Part shown: positions 49,601 to 61,515 of the stretch, piece by piece | Layout: each line of letters starts with the position of its first letter | How positions within the stretch are numbered: position 1 is the first letter of the stretch | DNA from: Adiantum capillus-veneris | Taxonomy: Eukaryota; Streptophyta; Polypodiopsida; Polypodiales; Pteridaceae | Reading direction: 5' to 3' | Assembly (NCBI GenBank): GCA_014529385.2 | Contig: CM043958.1 | Span: forward strand, 142,162,734 to 142,226,733 | DNA length: 64,000 bases | The notes under the pieces: generated by a model | Told to the model about the DNA's origin: nothing | The model's input: the letters and a program-made list of their open reading frames with translations, nothing else | Databases searched by the model: none | Position numbers and translations under genes: made by a program

Positions 49601-49937
49601 ACTTTCGTGTCAGATGCTAAAGAAAATCTGCAGGACTCTCTTAGCATGCATTGAAGTGTTCGCGCCAGATAAAGCCACGACCTCGAGTCTACTATCGACG
49701 GTCGACACAGTGACGTATATGATGTATGATCTTTCATTGCAGCCATCACCAAAGGTGTTACATCTCTTATACCAAAGAATTATGTTTTTGCCTAGCTTCC
49801 ACTTGCAAACATACGAAGAAGCTTTCTACACCGGCTTTTTCACTCACGAAAGCAAAATATTCGGCCCAACCTTGACCATCGGCAACCTACGCTATGAATC
49901 ACATTTGCAGATGCTCAAGACAACAGGACTCTATTGA
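46660..49937 (+). CDS. ORF3: large coiled-coil protein of unknown function (one TGA, one frameshift)
   Basis: ATG in acaggatccATG, as in the copy at 2,991. N-terminal domain to about 47,440 (VEVQITPQLIADALKL; YTTPPHAIATTITWAL; GEILTRIAYEAIG), loosely reminiscent of the plant-transposon domain of Athila 3' ORFs. A Lys/Glu-rich linker and long coiled coil follow at 47.5-49.0 kb. The C-terminal domain is at 49.1-49.94 kb (WMQPSLPFPLMKFE; KAYMVKTLTGTIKLF; ELSCQMLKKICRTLLACIEV). TGA 47,194-47,196 interrupts the first frame, and the C-terminal domain is in another frame, so an indel lies near 48.95-49.03 kb. Undamaged it would be about 1,090 residues. No signal peptide or transmembrane helix is visible, against an envelope role. 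It may be structural or supplied in trans; the function is unknown. Confidence 0.8.
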
Positions 49938-49949
49938 CCAAGCCTAAAA

Positions 49950-49986
49950 TTCATGTCAGGGACGACATGAACACGGAGGGGGGGAG
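49950..49986 (+). other. 3' hairpin and polypurine tract
   Basis: TTCATGTC, loop AGGGAC, GACATGAA (8-bp perfect stem, 49,950-49,971), 3 nt, then GGAGGGGGGGAG (49,975-49,986) ending at the TG of the 3' LTR. The hairpin overlaps nothing coding (the ORF3 stop is at 49,937). Confidence 0.85.
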
Positions 49987-50272
49987 TGTTGAGCCAGCAG
50001 AGGATCACACCCACATTTTTGCTCACACCCATCATTTTGTAACCATTGATTGTAATAAATGTCTTTCCGACATTAATTTTGATTTGAGCCATTCATTAAG
50101 TAACGGGACTCAATTGAGTTTCCAGCTTGTAATCCCAAAGTAATTTCACCTGTTGATGTAAATAATTAGAGATGTTCTCACCTCCAAGGCTGAGATATAT
50201 AAGCCAAAGTTTTGTAACCTAAAGGAGATTCAATTATTAATCAAAGTGAGTTTTTGAGCGCCGTGACTGTGT

Positions 50273-50307
<35 letters not shown>

Positions 50308-50918
50308 TTATCTTCTTGCTACGCGAGCTACGGGGCCGCCATTGGAGAAGCGACACCACCATTGTGTTAGCAACGGTGAGAGCTACGCACAGATACCAAG
50401 AGTGCGCGCTATCGGCTTCTATGTGTGGTAAGTTCCTACGAGCTTCGGTGTGAGTTTTCTTCCAACTCGTGTGTCGGAATAGAGCGTGCAGCATATCTAT
50501 AGAACCACAACGAGTAGAGCTACGCATTAGTACCATCGGGGTCAAGTTTCGGTCACCTGTATTTTTCGGCCTGTCTTCATACGCGTTTGCCGCACGGAGT
50601 GGTTATAGTTCAAGTCTTTAGGGTGTTGTTCTTACCTAGTGTATAGACTTCCCCTTGAGTTTGAGATCGATTCAATGATTCTAGATCCTGTTTCGTATAG
50701 CATTCGTTCGTAGTACGGATTTCAGTCACTTGCGTATTTTAGAACTTAGATTTGATTTCCTTAGTAGTGATTGTCATTAGAAGGTCGAGTAGGTGATTTG
50801 ACACCCACCTAGTTGTTTCCATGCGCCTGCGGGTCAAGCTCCGTCCTCGTCTGACAAATTCTGTTGTTGGTTGAGTTCTCGCTATTTAGCTTCCGCTAGC
50901 GGCGTAACCGCCTTAACA
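49987..50918 (+). repeat. 3' LTR (932 bp)
   Basis: Direct repeat of 35,336-36,306, with (AG)n at 50,275-50,305 and a 13-bp deletion near 50,607. The downstream flank is GTGCT, matching the upstream flank. Confidence 0.97.
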
Positions 50919-51054
50919 GTGCTATTGTACCCACCCAAAAACTATTAATAGACAATCCTAAAATAACATGTAAAGAACCAATTCATATGAGCACATAGTA
51001 ACGATCCTTAACACAACTCACAACATATTAGAAGTGCGGCCTTCGATCGCCTCT

Positions 51055-51123
<69 letters not shown>
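51055..51123. repeat. (CT)n microsatellite, ~34 units
   Basis: Uninterrupted CT run in non-coding DNA just outside the LTR element. Confidence 0.9.
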
Positions 51124-51125
<2 letters not shown>

Positions 51126-51423
51126 GCAAACGCTCAGTCCAAACCTCCATTGTACTAACCGAAAGAGTAGGGCACACAAGCCGGATGAAGAAACACACGC
51201 CATGTGGGGTGGGAGGAGGGGACTCGTTACTAATCTACACCTCCTTTTTGGAGGTGAGATCAATGTCTCATGATCACCGGCGGCTGATTGTGACCGTTCG
51301 ATTGCCTATTGAATGCAAAAAATTCCACTTTCATGAAATTGACTCTAACTAGTAGGCTATCGCGCATTCATTGAAAGGTGTGTGTGTAGTAAGCTTATAG
51401 ACCACAGCATCGCATACAAGTTT

Positions 51424-51600
51424 ACACCTAGCTCACACCGAGTTCACATTGAGTTCACACCAAATTTGGTGTGGTGTGCAGACCCTCCCCAATTCACACC
51501 AAGCTCACACTTTGTTCATGTCGAGTTCACACCGAGTTCACACCGAATTTAGTGTGCTGCACATACCTCCCGAGTTCACTCTTAGTTCACACTTAGTTCA
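51424..51600. repeat. Minisatellite of GAGTTCACACC-type units
   Basis: About a dozen imperfect copies of an 11-bp unit (gagttcacacc, agctcacacc, tagttcacact). A larger internal duplication joins caaatttggtgtg...cagaccctccc with gaatttagtgtg...catacctccc. Confidence 0.7.
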
Positions 51601-51695
51601 AATGACGATCGGACGGCTCGGATTGTACCCGCCTCATGACGCCTACTGTGGGCCATTGATCCCACGTCCCTAAGGAGGTGTCAATTAGTGACCAA

Positions 51696-51723
51696 GGGGA
51701 GGGGGAGGGGGGGGGGGGGGGGG
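51696..51723 (+). repeat. G-rich tract with quadruplex potential
   Basis: GGGGAGGGGGA followed by a run of 17 G. cctccccctttt follows six bases later, so the tract can also pair locally. Confidence 0.7.
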
Positions 51724-52205
51724 TTTCCTCCCCCTTTTATAATAGTATAGATAAAACATACAACTTAATCGAGATACTTAATCGAGATTCCTCGCCAAGG
51801 CTGTGAGCCGAAGCAAAAGTCCGTCGGGGTTCGGTTCCCGCGCTGGAGTTCGAGCTAGCGCAAGGCATCTACCTACGGATGCCTCGCAGCACGAGCAGGT
51901 CACAGCACAACACTGCCCGCCTTCAGTTGTGTGCACCGCCTGTGTGCACTCCCGTAGTTGAGCAACCCCAGCTGCGGCCGGCAATAGCCATCGCAAGCAC
52001 CGTCCAGCGTGTACCACCTCACAACCGAGCAATTGCCACCTGCAGCCAACATTGAAGCAGATACGCGATGCTGAGGTTGTAGGAAAGACACCGCGTACGG
52101 CTCACCCTGCCCGTGCCCACTGACAAGCCACCTCGCCCTCCCCTCTCCTTTTTCTCTTCACCTCCCGCTAAAGCATGGCACAAAACTCTGTGTCTGTGTT
52201 TGCGT

Positions 52206-52260
<55 letters not shown>

Positions 52261-52656
52261 GGCCCGTCAGTGCACGCGATGCCCCAGTGCTAGGCTACAC
52301 AGAATTTTAAAAAAATCATCGTCCGCCGCCATACAAATTTCACTCCACTCCTCTCTCTCCTCCACACCATTCCCCTTTTTTTCTTGGTAGGCATGACAAC
52401 ATCTCCTCAGATTCCAGGTAATGTGACCTGCTTGCAAAGATTGGGACCACATACTGGCAAAGTTCAAACTTTCTTGACTATTAAGCTTGCCAAAATCCTA
52501 AGGTTTGTTGGAATTGATTTAACTAACTACTATGAACATATTATAGAATAAATGCTTACAACTATTCTACTACTACTACCTAACTACAAACATATTATAA
52601 TGCTAGCTCGCAAAACCCGCCTACCGGCGGATCTCCTCGCTCTTACCACCTCACTC

Positions 52657-52717
<61 letters not shown>

Positions 52718-53035
52718 CTTTATACGTCTCTCCAAGACACACACACACAGTCGAAACTATCACCAATAATCTACAAATACTTATTTATCCATTGTTCAAA
52801 TGCAAGTTTTGTCTCGCTCTATCTTTGGTCCTTTTAAACTACTCCTCCTACATTTAACCTTTTTGCATATTTCTCTTCTCCTTCTCCCTTTTGCGCGCGC
52901 GCACACACACACACACACAAATTACATAAAAGCACATCACTAAAGAAACATATTTCAATATTTACATTATTGCCAAAAAAGCTCAGGAATATATCTACAT
53001 AGCACTCTTAGTCGTGCTATTTCAACAGGATCAAG
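51724..53035. other. Non-coding with microsatellites
   Basis: Contains a GC-rich patch at 51.8-52.1 kb with short ORFs lacking recognisable domains, (AG)n at 52,208-52,257, (TG)n at 52,656-52,711, and short AC runs at 52,738-52,749 and 52,902-52,919 (after gcgcgcgc). No gene supported. Confidence 0.5.
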
Positions 53036-53407
53036 CTATTGAGTTGGAGCTCTACACACTTCTCTTAAATCTATTTTTTGAACCAAGCTCAAATAAATTT
53101 TGTAATGGCGAATGAACCCAAGATCTTGCTTTAAGAGCCCGAGGCTAAGATTGAGAAAGAAATAGGGATCAAACAATTTGATGTAAATCGTGTCCAACTC
53201 TTCATATGCATATGACCTCAAAACAGTGTAGTTTTTCTTGATCACTTCCCAGGCCCATTGCCATCCCCATTCAACAGGTAACAAACTTTCTTCAAAGGCA
53301 TCAACAACCAAATTTTTTACACTTGGAAAAATATTCACAATTTCATGGGCCATTTATTTGGCTGCAAGAAAAAAGGGCAACATTAATACTCAAAGCTTAA
53401 AATTATG

Positions 53408-53475
<68 letters not shown>

Positions 53476-54030
53476 CAACACTTAAAAAAAGTATAAGCGC
53501 AATACGAACACTTCAATTACTCGAATTCATTCCAAAATAGAGCTGCATTGCCAAAAAGTTTCAAGAGATCCATTAGGTCAAAGTTTTTACAACAACCTCA
53601 ATGTTTTTGTTTACAACAGCTCATATTCTACTCTATGGTTGGATGGTTGAGGATCATTCCAATATATCCCATTGATAAGCTTCAAAATTAACTTAAAAAC
53701 TTCAAACTCTTCATCTGAAATATAAGATTTATGATTGTGATATATCTTTTGCAACTGAGTATGACAACCACAAACATTGACATAACAAATATCAACCATA
53801 TGTAGTTCTTGTATGATTCTCATCAATTTTATCTTGCTCAATATTTGTGACACTTTGCATAGTGAAATTCTTAAGTGTCCGCAATTTCCATACCACCCAT
53901 CAGCGTATGAATACGCCCAATGATGCCACCAACATGTACCATGTCTTTGACAAATGTACTCATCCTTAACTTTCAAATAAATAAGCATCTTGATATGTAT
54001 TGGGAGAATTGCCAATACATGATGACCCAT
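53036..54030 (-). other. Two unrecognised minus-strand ORFs around an (AG)n tract
   Basis: ORFs 54,030-53,611 (139 aa, HNHKSYISDEEFEVFKLILK) and 53,353-53,036 (105 aa, EWGWQWAWEVIKKNYTVLRS) have amino-acid composition that could be real coding text, not shadow. They are separated by (AG)n at 53,408-53,471. They lie on the same strand as the Helitron at 57-61.5 kb and may be captured gene fragments. I recognise no family. Confidence 0.3.
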
Positions 54031-54056
54031 GTTAACCTACATTAGCAATTAGCAAA

Positions 54057-54059
<3 letters not shown>

Positions 54060-54141
<82 letters not shown>
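54060..54141. repeat. (CT)n microsatellite, ~40 units
   Basis: One TTTC interruption near 54,107. Confidence 0.9.
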
Positions 54142-54142
<1 letters not shown>

Positions 54143-55330
54143 ACCTATGTAGTAGATAAAAACCCACTTCAATAAGCCAACAGTAAGTAAAAAAATATGG
54201 TTCTTAGAATGCATAGACAATGGATCAATTAGTGCGATCATCTAGAGAAGTTGAGCCGACGACACACTCTACTTGAAACTCTCAAGATCCAAGGTCCAAC
54301 ACGTCGAACACTACGATCGAGGCATTGAGGTGAGTCACCCAAAGAATAGATTCTAAACATCCATTCATTCACTCCATACGGACCGTATGAAAAGTTGCAA
54401 TTGAGAGGCCGCTGCATACCTAACTCTCGTACAGTGACTCGAATATCATCTATATCAAACTCTATGTGATAATCACCTCAACACTTCTAAAATATTGTGA
54501 TTCATATAATGCCAAGACAGAATGTCTGCAATAATATTGAAGTCTGCAATGAAGAAACAACCAGTCATTCAGGCAAAAAAAGTAACAACTTATCTAGCGT
54601 CATATGGATTCAAGTTTAAACTATACGCACCAAAGTATCTCAAAATCCTCAATAATATGAACAATATCCTCAGCATGTGCAAGACCCCTCCACAATGGAG
54701 GATCTATAAAAAAATGTCACACGTGTAAATACACAAAATAAAGACCATATATTTATCAGTCATATCAGTCATGGTAAAAGTAAGTATCAAAGATAAGATT
54801 TTACATACCTCTAATATAAGAAGGTACATCATTTAGGGTGTACAAAACCATGATGTATCGTGCCATTCTTTATCTTCTCTAACAATGAAGATTTAGAAGT
54901 TTAAGAGGAAGAGAGATGAAATAGAATAAAGAAGACTTACACAATCATACTGTAGAGAATCATGTCCATCTTTCTTTTTTTTAAAAGAAGGATTAAAAAT
55001 ATTGAGAGAGAGAGAGAGAGGAATGAAAGCAATTCAAGAGACTTTGAAATTTCACAACTTCACAAAGATGCTTTAAATATTTTGAATATAGTAGAAACAA
55101 TACAAAAGAGTTATTCAAAGTGTAGCCTTCAAGAGACCACATTAGGGATTCTATAAGTCCAAGGAACTATGTTGTATACATTTTTGCAAGATACGGGGCA
55201 GTGTTTCAACTTGAGTAAATATCCTCAATCGATATGGTGTAGTGAGGTCTCCAGCAGCCCCCACCTGTTGTGCATTGACTGGACTTTCATCACTCACAAA
55301 CCAAATATTAACTTGAATTTGATGATGCTC
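54142..55330. other. Non-coding, no gene recognised
   Basis: AT-rich. Includes (AG)9 at 55,003-55,020. The minus-strand ORF near 55.15-55.33 kb (VSDESPVNAQQVGAAGDL) has ordinary composition but no identifiable domain and is cut by the MITE at 55,331. Confidence 0.35.
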
Positions 55331-56505
55331 CATTAGGAGAAACTTGGAGTTAATTTTGGGTCCTATAAGAAACGCCAACTCATCATAGAGAGCTAATTCT
55401 AAAAAATACAAAAGTAGTTTTTTGGAATTCTATTTCTCATAGTACATACATAAAAGTTTGCTCGATCACTTAAATGCATGCTCGTACAAAATGCTTTTCG
55501 AGAACCCAACTGAAGTGTACACAAAAATCCATGTTTGTGAATCTTAATGAATGACGTGATATGCGATGAGAGGAAGCACATAAGAGATGTTTTCAAAAAA
55601 TACAAAAAGAATACTACGGATGCATCCGAAACGTCCAAAAACCTAAGAATAGCACTTTAAAATGCTGAAATCTAACGTCTCTAGCTCACGATATGGCATT
55701 TTTAAGCCTAGGGCCTCATGAGGTCAGTACCAAGCGAATAGAGGCCATTGACGGGTGTAACCATAGAATCCATCGACTACCAGTGGACTGATGACCAACT
55801 CGAGCCAATATGGGATATGTCAATGGCAGAACACAAAGATGGAATTAAAGATTATGGTCCTGCATTTATCCATGGTGACTAGGATCAGTTTGATTCTCAA
55901 GGGCCTGTATTTGCTTGGTACTGACCTAATGAGGCCCTAAGTTTAAAAATGCTATATGTTGAGCTAGACATGTCATATTTTAGCGTTTTAAAGTGCTATC
56001 CTAAGGTTTTTGGACGTTTCAGATGCATCCGTGGGCTTTAAAATGCTATATCTTAAGCCTAGGGCCTCATGAGGTTAGAACCAAGCGAATAGAGGTCCCA
56101 GAGACCCCTCAAGGACCTCTATTCGCTTGGTTCTGACTCCTTCATAGTTTTAAATAGTACATATCAATCGCTATCAAGTACGATCCGTTTGAATTTGAAT
56201 TGCGAGTACTTCATAAAATGGTGATTGATGCTTGTGGGAGATGCACAGATACAAGTACTTCACTTTATAAGATAGCAACATCGGGTCATAAAAAGGCATT
56301 CGGTGCTTGTGCAAGATGTCACTATCAAGCGTCTTACTTTTTCAGATGATAGTGACAATTTCTTCACCAAAATGGTTTTCATAGACATTTCCAAAATGAG
56401 AAAAATGGTTATTTCTACATAACGTTAGCCTTCTTCCTATTGGCTAAGGAGCATTCTCTCACTAGAGCTAAAAGGCCCTAAAATGAGTCCATTTCTTTCC
56501 TAATG
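55331..56505 (-). mobile_element. Foldback TIR MITE, copy B (1,175 bp, inverse of copy A)
   Basis: The + strand starts CATTAGGAGAAACTTGGAG and ends atgagtccatttctttcctaatg, the same termini as copy A in reverse order. It shares with copy A the blocks acgtccaaaaacct, gggcctcatgagg and accaagcgaatagagg. It is about 310 bp longer because it carries an extra foldback block and an insert at about 55,745-55,915 that reads like protein (see findings). No target duplication seen. Confidence 0.75.
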
Positions 56506-57010
56506 TGGTCCAAAGAAAAGGCAACATGGTGATATCCAAGAATTTCCATAAACATATCTCTATCTATGTATAGCATTTCATAAACACCTACGATGATAAA
56601 CCCTCGATGGTAGTGATCTCTACAAAGGCATCCATGAATTATGTAGACCAAGAAAAGCTTAAAACTACCACATTACCACATAAAAACCTTAAAATATAGT
56701 ATGAGTTGTATCAAATAAGATCACCAAAAACATAGCAAGAACTCTTCCCCTCCATTGCGGTGGATCTTCAACAAAGTAATTCAATGTATAAGCCAATCTT
56801 CTCAAGAAAATAATAGGTCAAGTTAAAACTCTAATTGAAAAAAGAAGATAAATACCTCGAATGAATTCAGTGATGTGACCCACTACATAGGATGCACTGC
56901 GTCGAGGATCCATTTGTGGCCAACACTTTGATCTAAGAGATATCAATAAAATTTAATATCAAGTGTGTCTGACTTTAAGTGAGAGACACAATGTCAATTT
57001 GAACTTATTG
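56506..57010 (-). other. 3' flank of the Helitron gene, no gene recognised
   Basis: Minus-strand text ATGGATCCTCGACGC (near 56,915), a 39-nt open stretch and then GGTATTT could be a short exon with a donor site, MDPRRSASYVVGHITEFIRG. No further exon could be recognised. The Helitron 3' hairpin and CTRR end were not located. Confidence 0.25.
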
Positions 57011-60000
57011 TTATGAGTTTGCTAGTTGTAATACTTCCTTGAATACAACATTTGGAGTGTAGTAACACTCCTCTTGAGTGTTTTTGGTATTGACAACAAT
57101 CCTCATAGTAGCTGCACTTCACACATGTGACATTGCAACATAAATTGTATGTGAGAGAAGATCAATGATGCAAGATATAGACCAAGAATTCCTAGTGTTT
57201 GCCCTTGTGTTTTGTTGATAGTTATCCCAAAAGCAAGCTTGATTGGAAACTGATGACGCTTCATTTGAAATGGAAGCCCCTTATGGTTTCCAACAATAAA
57301 GCCAATCCTTGGAATAAAAACTCTCTCTCCAATATTCGATCCTGTAACTATCTTTGCCTCAATTACCTTATGATGAAATTTCTTGCATATCAATATGGTT
57401 CTATTACATAATCCACGTCTTGGATCCAAATTTCTCAGCAACATGATAGGAGCATTTTCTTTCAGGACTAAAGCATGAGATGGAAAATCACCAGCAAGAG
57501 AAAGGCTATTCAAATATTTAATTGTGTACAAATGTGTGTTTTCCTCTTACTACAAATTGAATATTCACTCAAATACTCTTTGCAAACTCCATGCATTCTT
57601 TGCAATGCATAGTCATTGATTAAAGCCACATCTTTACTCAATGGAGCAAGTATTGCTCGATTCTGAAAAAACTTGCATGATCTTGCACATGAAACAAATC
57701 TCCATATATAAAGCATAAAAGATCTACCAAACTATTTCATGGAAGCATCATGTATGAAGGTATTTTTGACTCTATCTAAGTCTCCTCCATCATCCATATC
57801 CCCATTGCCAATATCAAGCACCCAACACAAAAAAACTGTGTTGAATCGAATTTGAACCACAATCAAGTATACACATATTTTTGGTAAGCCTCAATATCTT
57901 CGTACATTTCCATATGTGAGAATGACACAATGAAGTATTTACAATGTCTGTATGACCAATAGGTAGTATTTATCGAAAGTCGCCTCCAAACAAAATGACT
58001 TTTCCACCAAACAAAGTATCTCGCAGCATAATATTTCTTAAAGTTCTGTCCATTGCTTCAAATGCATAGCGATGTGTCATGGGAGCTTCATCCCGTATAA
58101 GTAAATCTGCATTCCTTAGAAGTTTTGCAAGTTGACTATTTACCTTTATATTGCAAGTTGCTTCAGAGTGAAGCTCCAAAGGTACCTTAAACCTAGAATG
58201 AGCAGTTCTTCCATTACTCAGAAGCAAAGCTGCAATACCTCATGATGCACATGCAAAAGCAACTCTACAACTACCTCGCACTCATAAAAGAAGTGCATTA
58301 TATAGGTAAGTTTTTCCTGAGCCACCAGGACCATCTAAGAAGAACACCTTCCTTGAATGTGTGTCAATAGCTTGCAGCACTTGGTGGTAAGCATCTCGTT
58401 GATCCTCATTTAAGGAAGTCTCCATATGATCTGCTATATTACGTTGCTCATCAACATTAAACATTGTTTCTTTAGCCATAGCACCGGTTTCACTTAAGGA
58501 TACCGTTGTTGAGTCTATTGCGGGCAACATATAATCCCAAAGCCTCTTGCCATGTTGTTGTAAAAAGTATTCTATATGAAGCAAAGCTTGATTTTTTGCC
58601 ACATCAAATAGTGCACTTGCATCTGAAATACGCATCCTTAGGGCATAAACATAGTCTTCACAAAATTCAGTACAAAATCTGTCCCAAAGAGCAGCCAAAT
58701 GAAGTGGCTCACAAAATACTAATATGATTGCAAAGAGTTGTCTCAACTGCATTCCATTTTGAAAAAAAGATGCCTCTTGGAGGCAAAGTGACCATTCTTC
58801 ATCGTCTTGCAATAATCCTCTAGATATACATGCCTCCTTGTGTGTATCATAAATTTGACCATCATACATCAGCAAATCTTCAAAAGATTTACATCCCTTG
58901 CAAATATTGAGTAGCATTCGTAGGTAATAGACCTCACCAGCAGTAGGGACAATATTGTACGTTCTTCCAATAGAAAGACCATGTTGTCGTTGGAGACCAT
59001 GCCTTTTGACTTTTACTCCATACCCAACCACTTGGAAAGTCACTATATGTGATGCTATTTGCTTCTGGATAGTTTTGATTTGCAACAAACCATTCAGTCA
59101 AGGTTTTTTTTTATTTTTCTCATTATTTAGCAAATCTGTTACATCATCACCATCTTGAAATGTAAAGATATTCTGCAATGGAAGGTGTACTTGCAATCAT
59201 GAATAGATGGCCTTTCACTATGCATGTCAAAGCCAAATATTCTCCACATAGCCTTAGGTGCAGAAACATAACGTGCATTGAGATAACTCTTGATCTCATC
59301 AGTAGATCCTTCAGAATCTTGAAGAACAATAGTGGCTCAATCGTGTCCCTTCTAGACATACTTATAAAGAAATTTAACGGCAATGATAGTTGAGCGAATC
59401 TCCACATAAATATGGGCTCTGTATCTTAGTGATAGGAAAGGGTTGTAAGGAACAACCCAACGATTATCTAAATTGTAATTTTTAGATGGAACAAACCTTC
59501 CATCATCTTGTCTCATATACACAGGATATCCACTTTCATTTACATTCGTAGACGTAAAATTGTTTGTGGAAACTTGAATCTACACTTTCCATCAACCATA
59601 CATGGAGAACTTGGGTTCAAAGTACCACATGGCCCATGAACATTACAACGGCTCACTACATCAAATAAATTTGGAAACACATTCTTGTCAGGGAGCTCTG
59701 CACAAACCAACTTGTCATAGTGGAATGTATCTATGGTCTTACATTCGGATGCAAGTATCAATAATATATGAGCATGAGGAAGACCTCTCTTTGAAACTCA
59801 TCACTGACACATGTCTAATCACCTCCCCAAATACGGATTGCTTGATAAGTAAATGCATCATATCTTGAAACTTCTGATTAAACACACGTGCAATCACATC
59901 AAGACAATCGGTACTTTGTCCAGATAGTAATGCATCATATATTTCCTTCCATCGTGGACTACATGTGAATGTGATGAAGAGATCCGGTTTACCCCGCTAC

Positions 60001-61515
60001 GAACAATTGCCATTGCATCTTGGAATAGTTGGCACATATCTTGGACCTCCAACAAAAGACGAAGGAAAAACAATTCTACCGCCAACGTTTTGACCTTTAG
60101 CCCTCTCTAAGCCATCTCTAGCCTCAGCCATGTCAACCAATCCTTGGTACACTTCAGCACGAAGTGTTCTTTGGTTATTTCATATCCACAATAGTCGTGA
60201 CTCCTCTATAGTACTATAAGCATCCACAACATATTGTTGTAGTAGCCTACCCCCTCAAAGAAGACACTCCACTGTATCATCTTTTATTTGTAAGCAAAAG
60301 ACATAATATTGCTTTTGATTCAACATTTTCCATCTCTAGTCTGTAACTTTAAAGAAGCCACCCATCCTCTCCACTTGGAAATATTAAAACATATAATAAG
60401 GACATGTAAGCTCGATGCATGCTCGAGATTCTTTTCAAGCCCCCATGTCAAAAATTCATTACACTGTCGCGATAGCCTATATTTCTATCATTCCCTTGTC
60501 CTGACAGAATTGCAGCAACTTCAGAACCCCTTAGAGCAAGATATTGCCAACCATCACAATGATGCTCTGCAATAACCATCCTCATATTTGGTACGATAGA
60601 ATCTCCAGACAAAGAAGCAACAGATCGCAGAGCATTTGCATAGGGATTTACTCTATGCATCATCAATTGTAAACACTCTAGAATACTACGATCTAAATTT
60701 GAAACATGATGCAATTTGTTGCTCAACTCATGTTTGGTATCAAAAAAATATAATTGTGCAAAGCTTGGAACTTCATTCTATCCTTCAAATGGCGCTAAAG
60801 AACCGATGCTATGATAAACAGATCCATGTACCTTAAAAGTGTATACACCTCTCCCATCATAATTAATAGTCTCATCGATATGAGCTCCAATAGACACAAA
60901 TGCCAACACATTATTATATCCCCCAATGTTTTGTAAGACCTGTCTACTTCTTGTTGTGGTTGAGCTTAGCAAATCTTTTAGTTCATTTGGTGGCTCATTC
61001 AAAGGAATCAATTGGACTATTCCATCACGGCAACAATATTTACCCACGAATGTTTGGATAGTCTTTCCTTCATCCTTCCAAGCCGTTGATCCACATTTGG
61101 AGCAAACAAAATCTAAGCTTCCTAAGTTGTGCAACACACACTTTTTGGATAGAACAGGTGCCATAGACTTGTGATGTAAAAGGAGAGAAGTTTGGTATTC
61201 AAAGCGGATGGACAAACAATTCTTTTCTACTTTAGAATAGTTTCCCTCTTCAAGGATAACAATAGGATCTACAGTCTCTTGATTACATCGCAAGGCTATG
61301 TTCATAGTCATCCCAACATCCATGGCTTCAGAGTTTTCTTCATGTACATCATGCAAGCACCGTCTTTCATTGCACTCCAATAAAGTTCCAATAGTACTTT
61401 GTAGTGAATGCCTTGTTCTCTCTTGTGCTATTTGGCATCTCGCCTTTCGGGATTCATCACATAGTCGACTACGTCGTGCATGACCAAATGATAATATACG
61501 TGGTCCAGATACCAT
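57011..61515 (-). pseudogene. Helitron RepHel (Rep nickase plus PIF1-type helicase), decayed
   Basis: Minus-strand order: Cys-rich N-terminus (VCSKCGSTAWKDE, YCCRDGIVQLIPLNEPPNEL; 61.2-60.9 kb); NPYANALRSV and GSEVAAILSG (60.6-60.5 kb); GPRYVPTIPRC and GKPDLFITFTC (60.05-59.97 kb); the HUH nickase motif LPHAHIL (59,768-59,779) just after a frameshift; DNRWVVPYNPFLSLRY (near 59.45 kb); and the tyrosine motif VKFLYKYV*KG (59.35-59.38 kb), with the first Tyr changed to Phe and a stop. Helicase: LNEDQRDAYHQVL, Walker A GPGGSGKT (58.31-58.34 kb), Walker B RDEAPM (near 58,085), LFGGDFR, FPIKLAFGITINKTQGQTL, and the C-terminal YVAMSHV*SAATMRIVV ending at 57,011. Many stops and frameshifts; not functional. 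RepHel drives rolling-circle transposition. Confidence 0.9.

Larger units (their letters stand above)
35336..50918 (+). mobile_element. Complete 15.6-kb LTR retrotransposon lacking RT (Tat/Athila-like, non-autonomous)
   Basis: LTRs at 35,336-36,306 and 49,987-50,918 are flanked by the 5-bp duplication GTGCT (35,331-35,335; 50,919-50,923). Internal order: primer site, palindrome-bearing leader, gag, protease fused to an integrase C-terminal tail, second protease ORF, internal polypurine tract, spacer with palindromes, ORF3, hairpin, polypurine tract. No RT, RNase H or integrase core exists: only about 350 nt separate the first protease from the integrase tail. Long downstream ORFs and a tRNA-Asp primer site are typical of the Tat/Athila branch of Ty3 elements. 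The LTRs are about 1% diverged by eye, so it moved recently and must have used enzymes from another element. It is comparable in principle to TR-GAG elements, but with much more coding and structured content. Confidence 0.93.

Noticed and set aside
46660-49937. Envelope-like gene of an Athila-type element
   Set aside because: No signal peptide, transmembrane helix or cleavage motif is visible; most of the protein is coiled coil.
51778-52091. Cys-rich minus-strand ORFs
   Set aside because: Short, GC-driven, no recognisable pattern and no neighbours supporting a gene.
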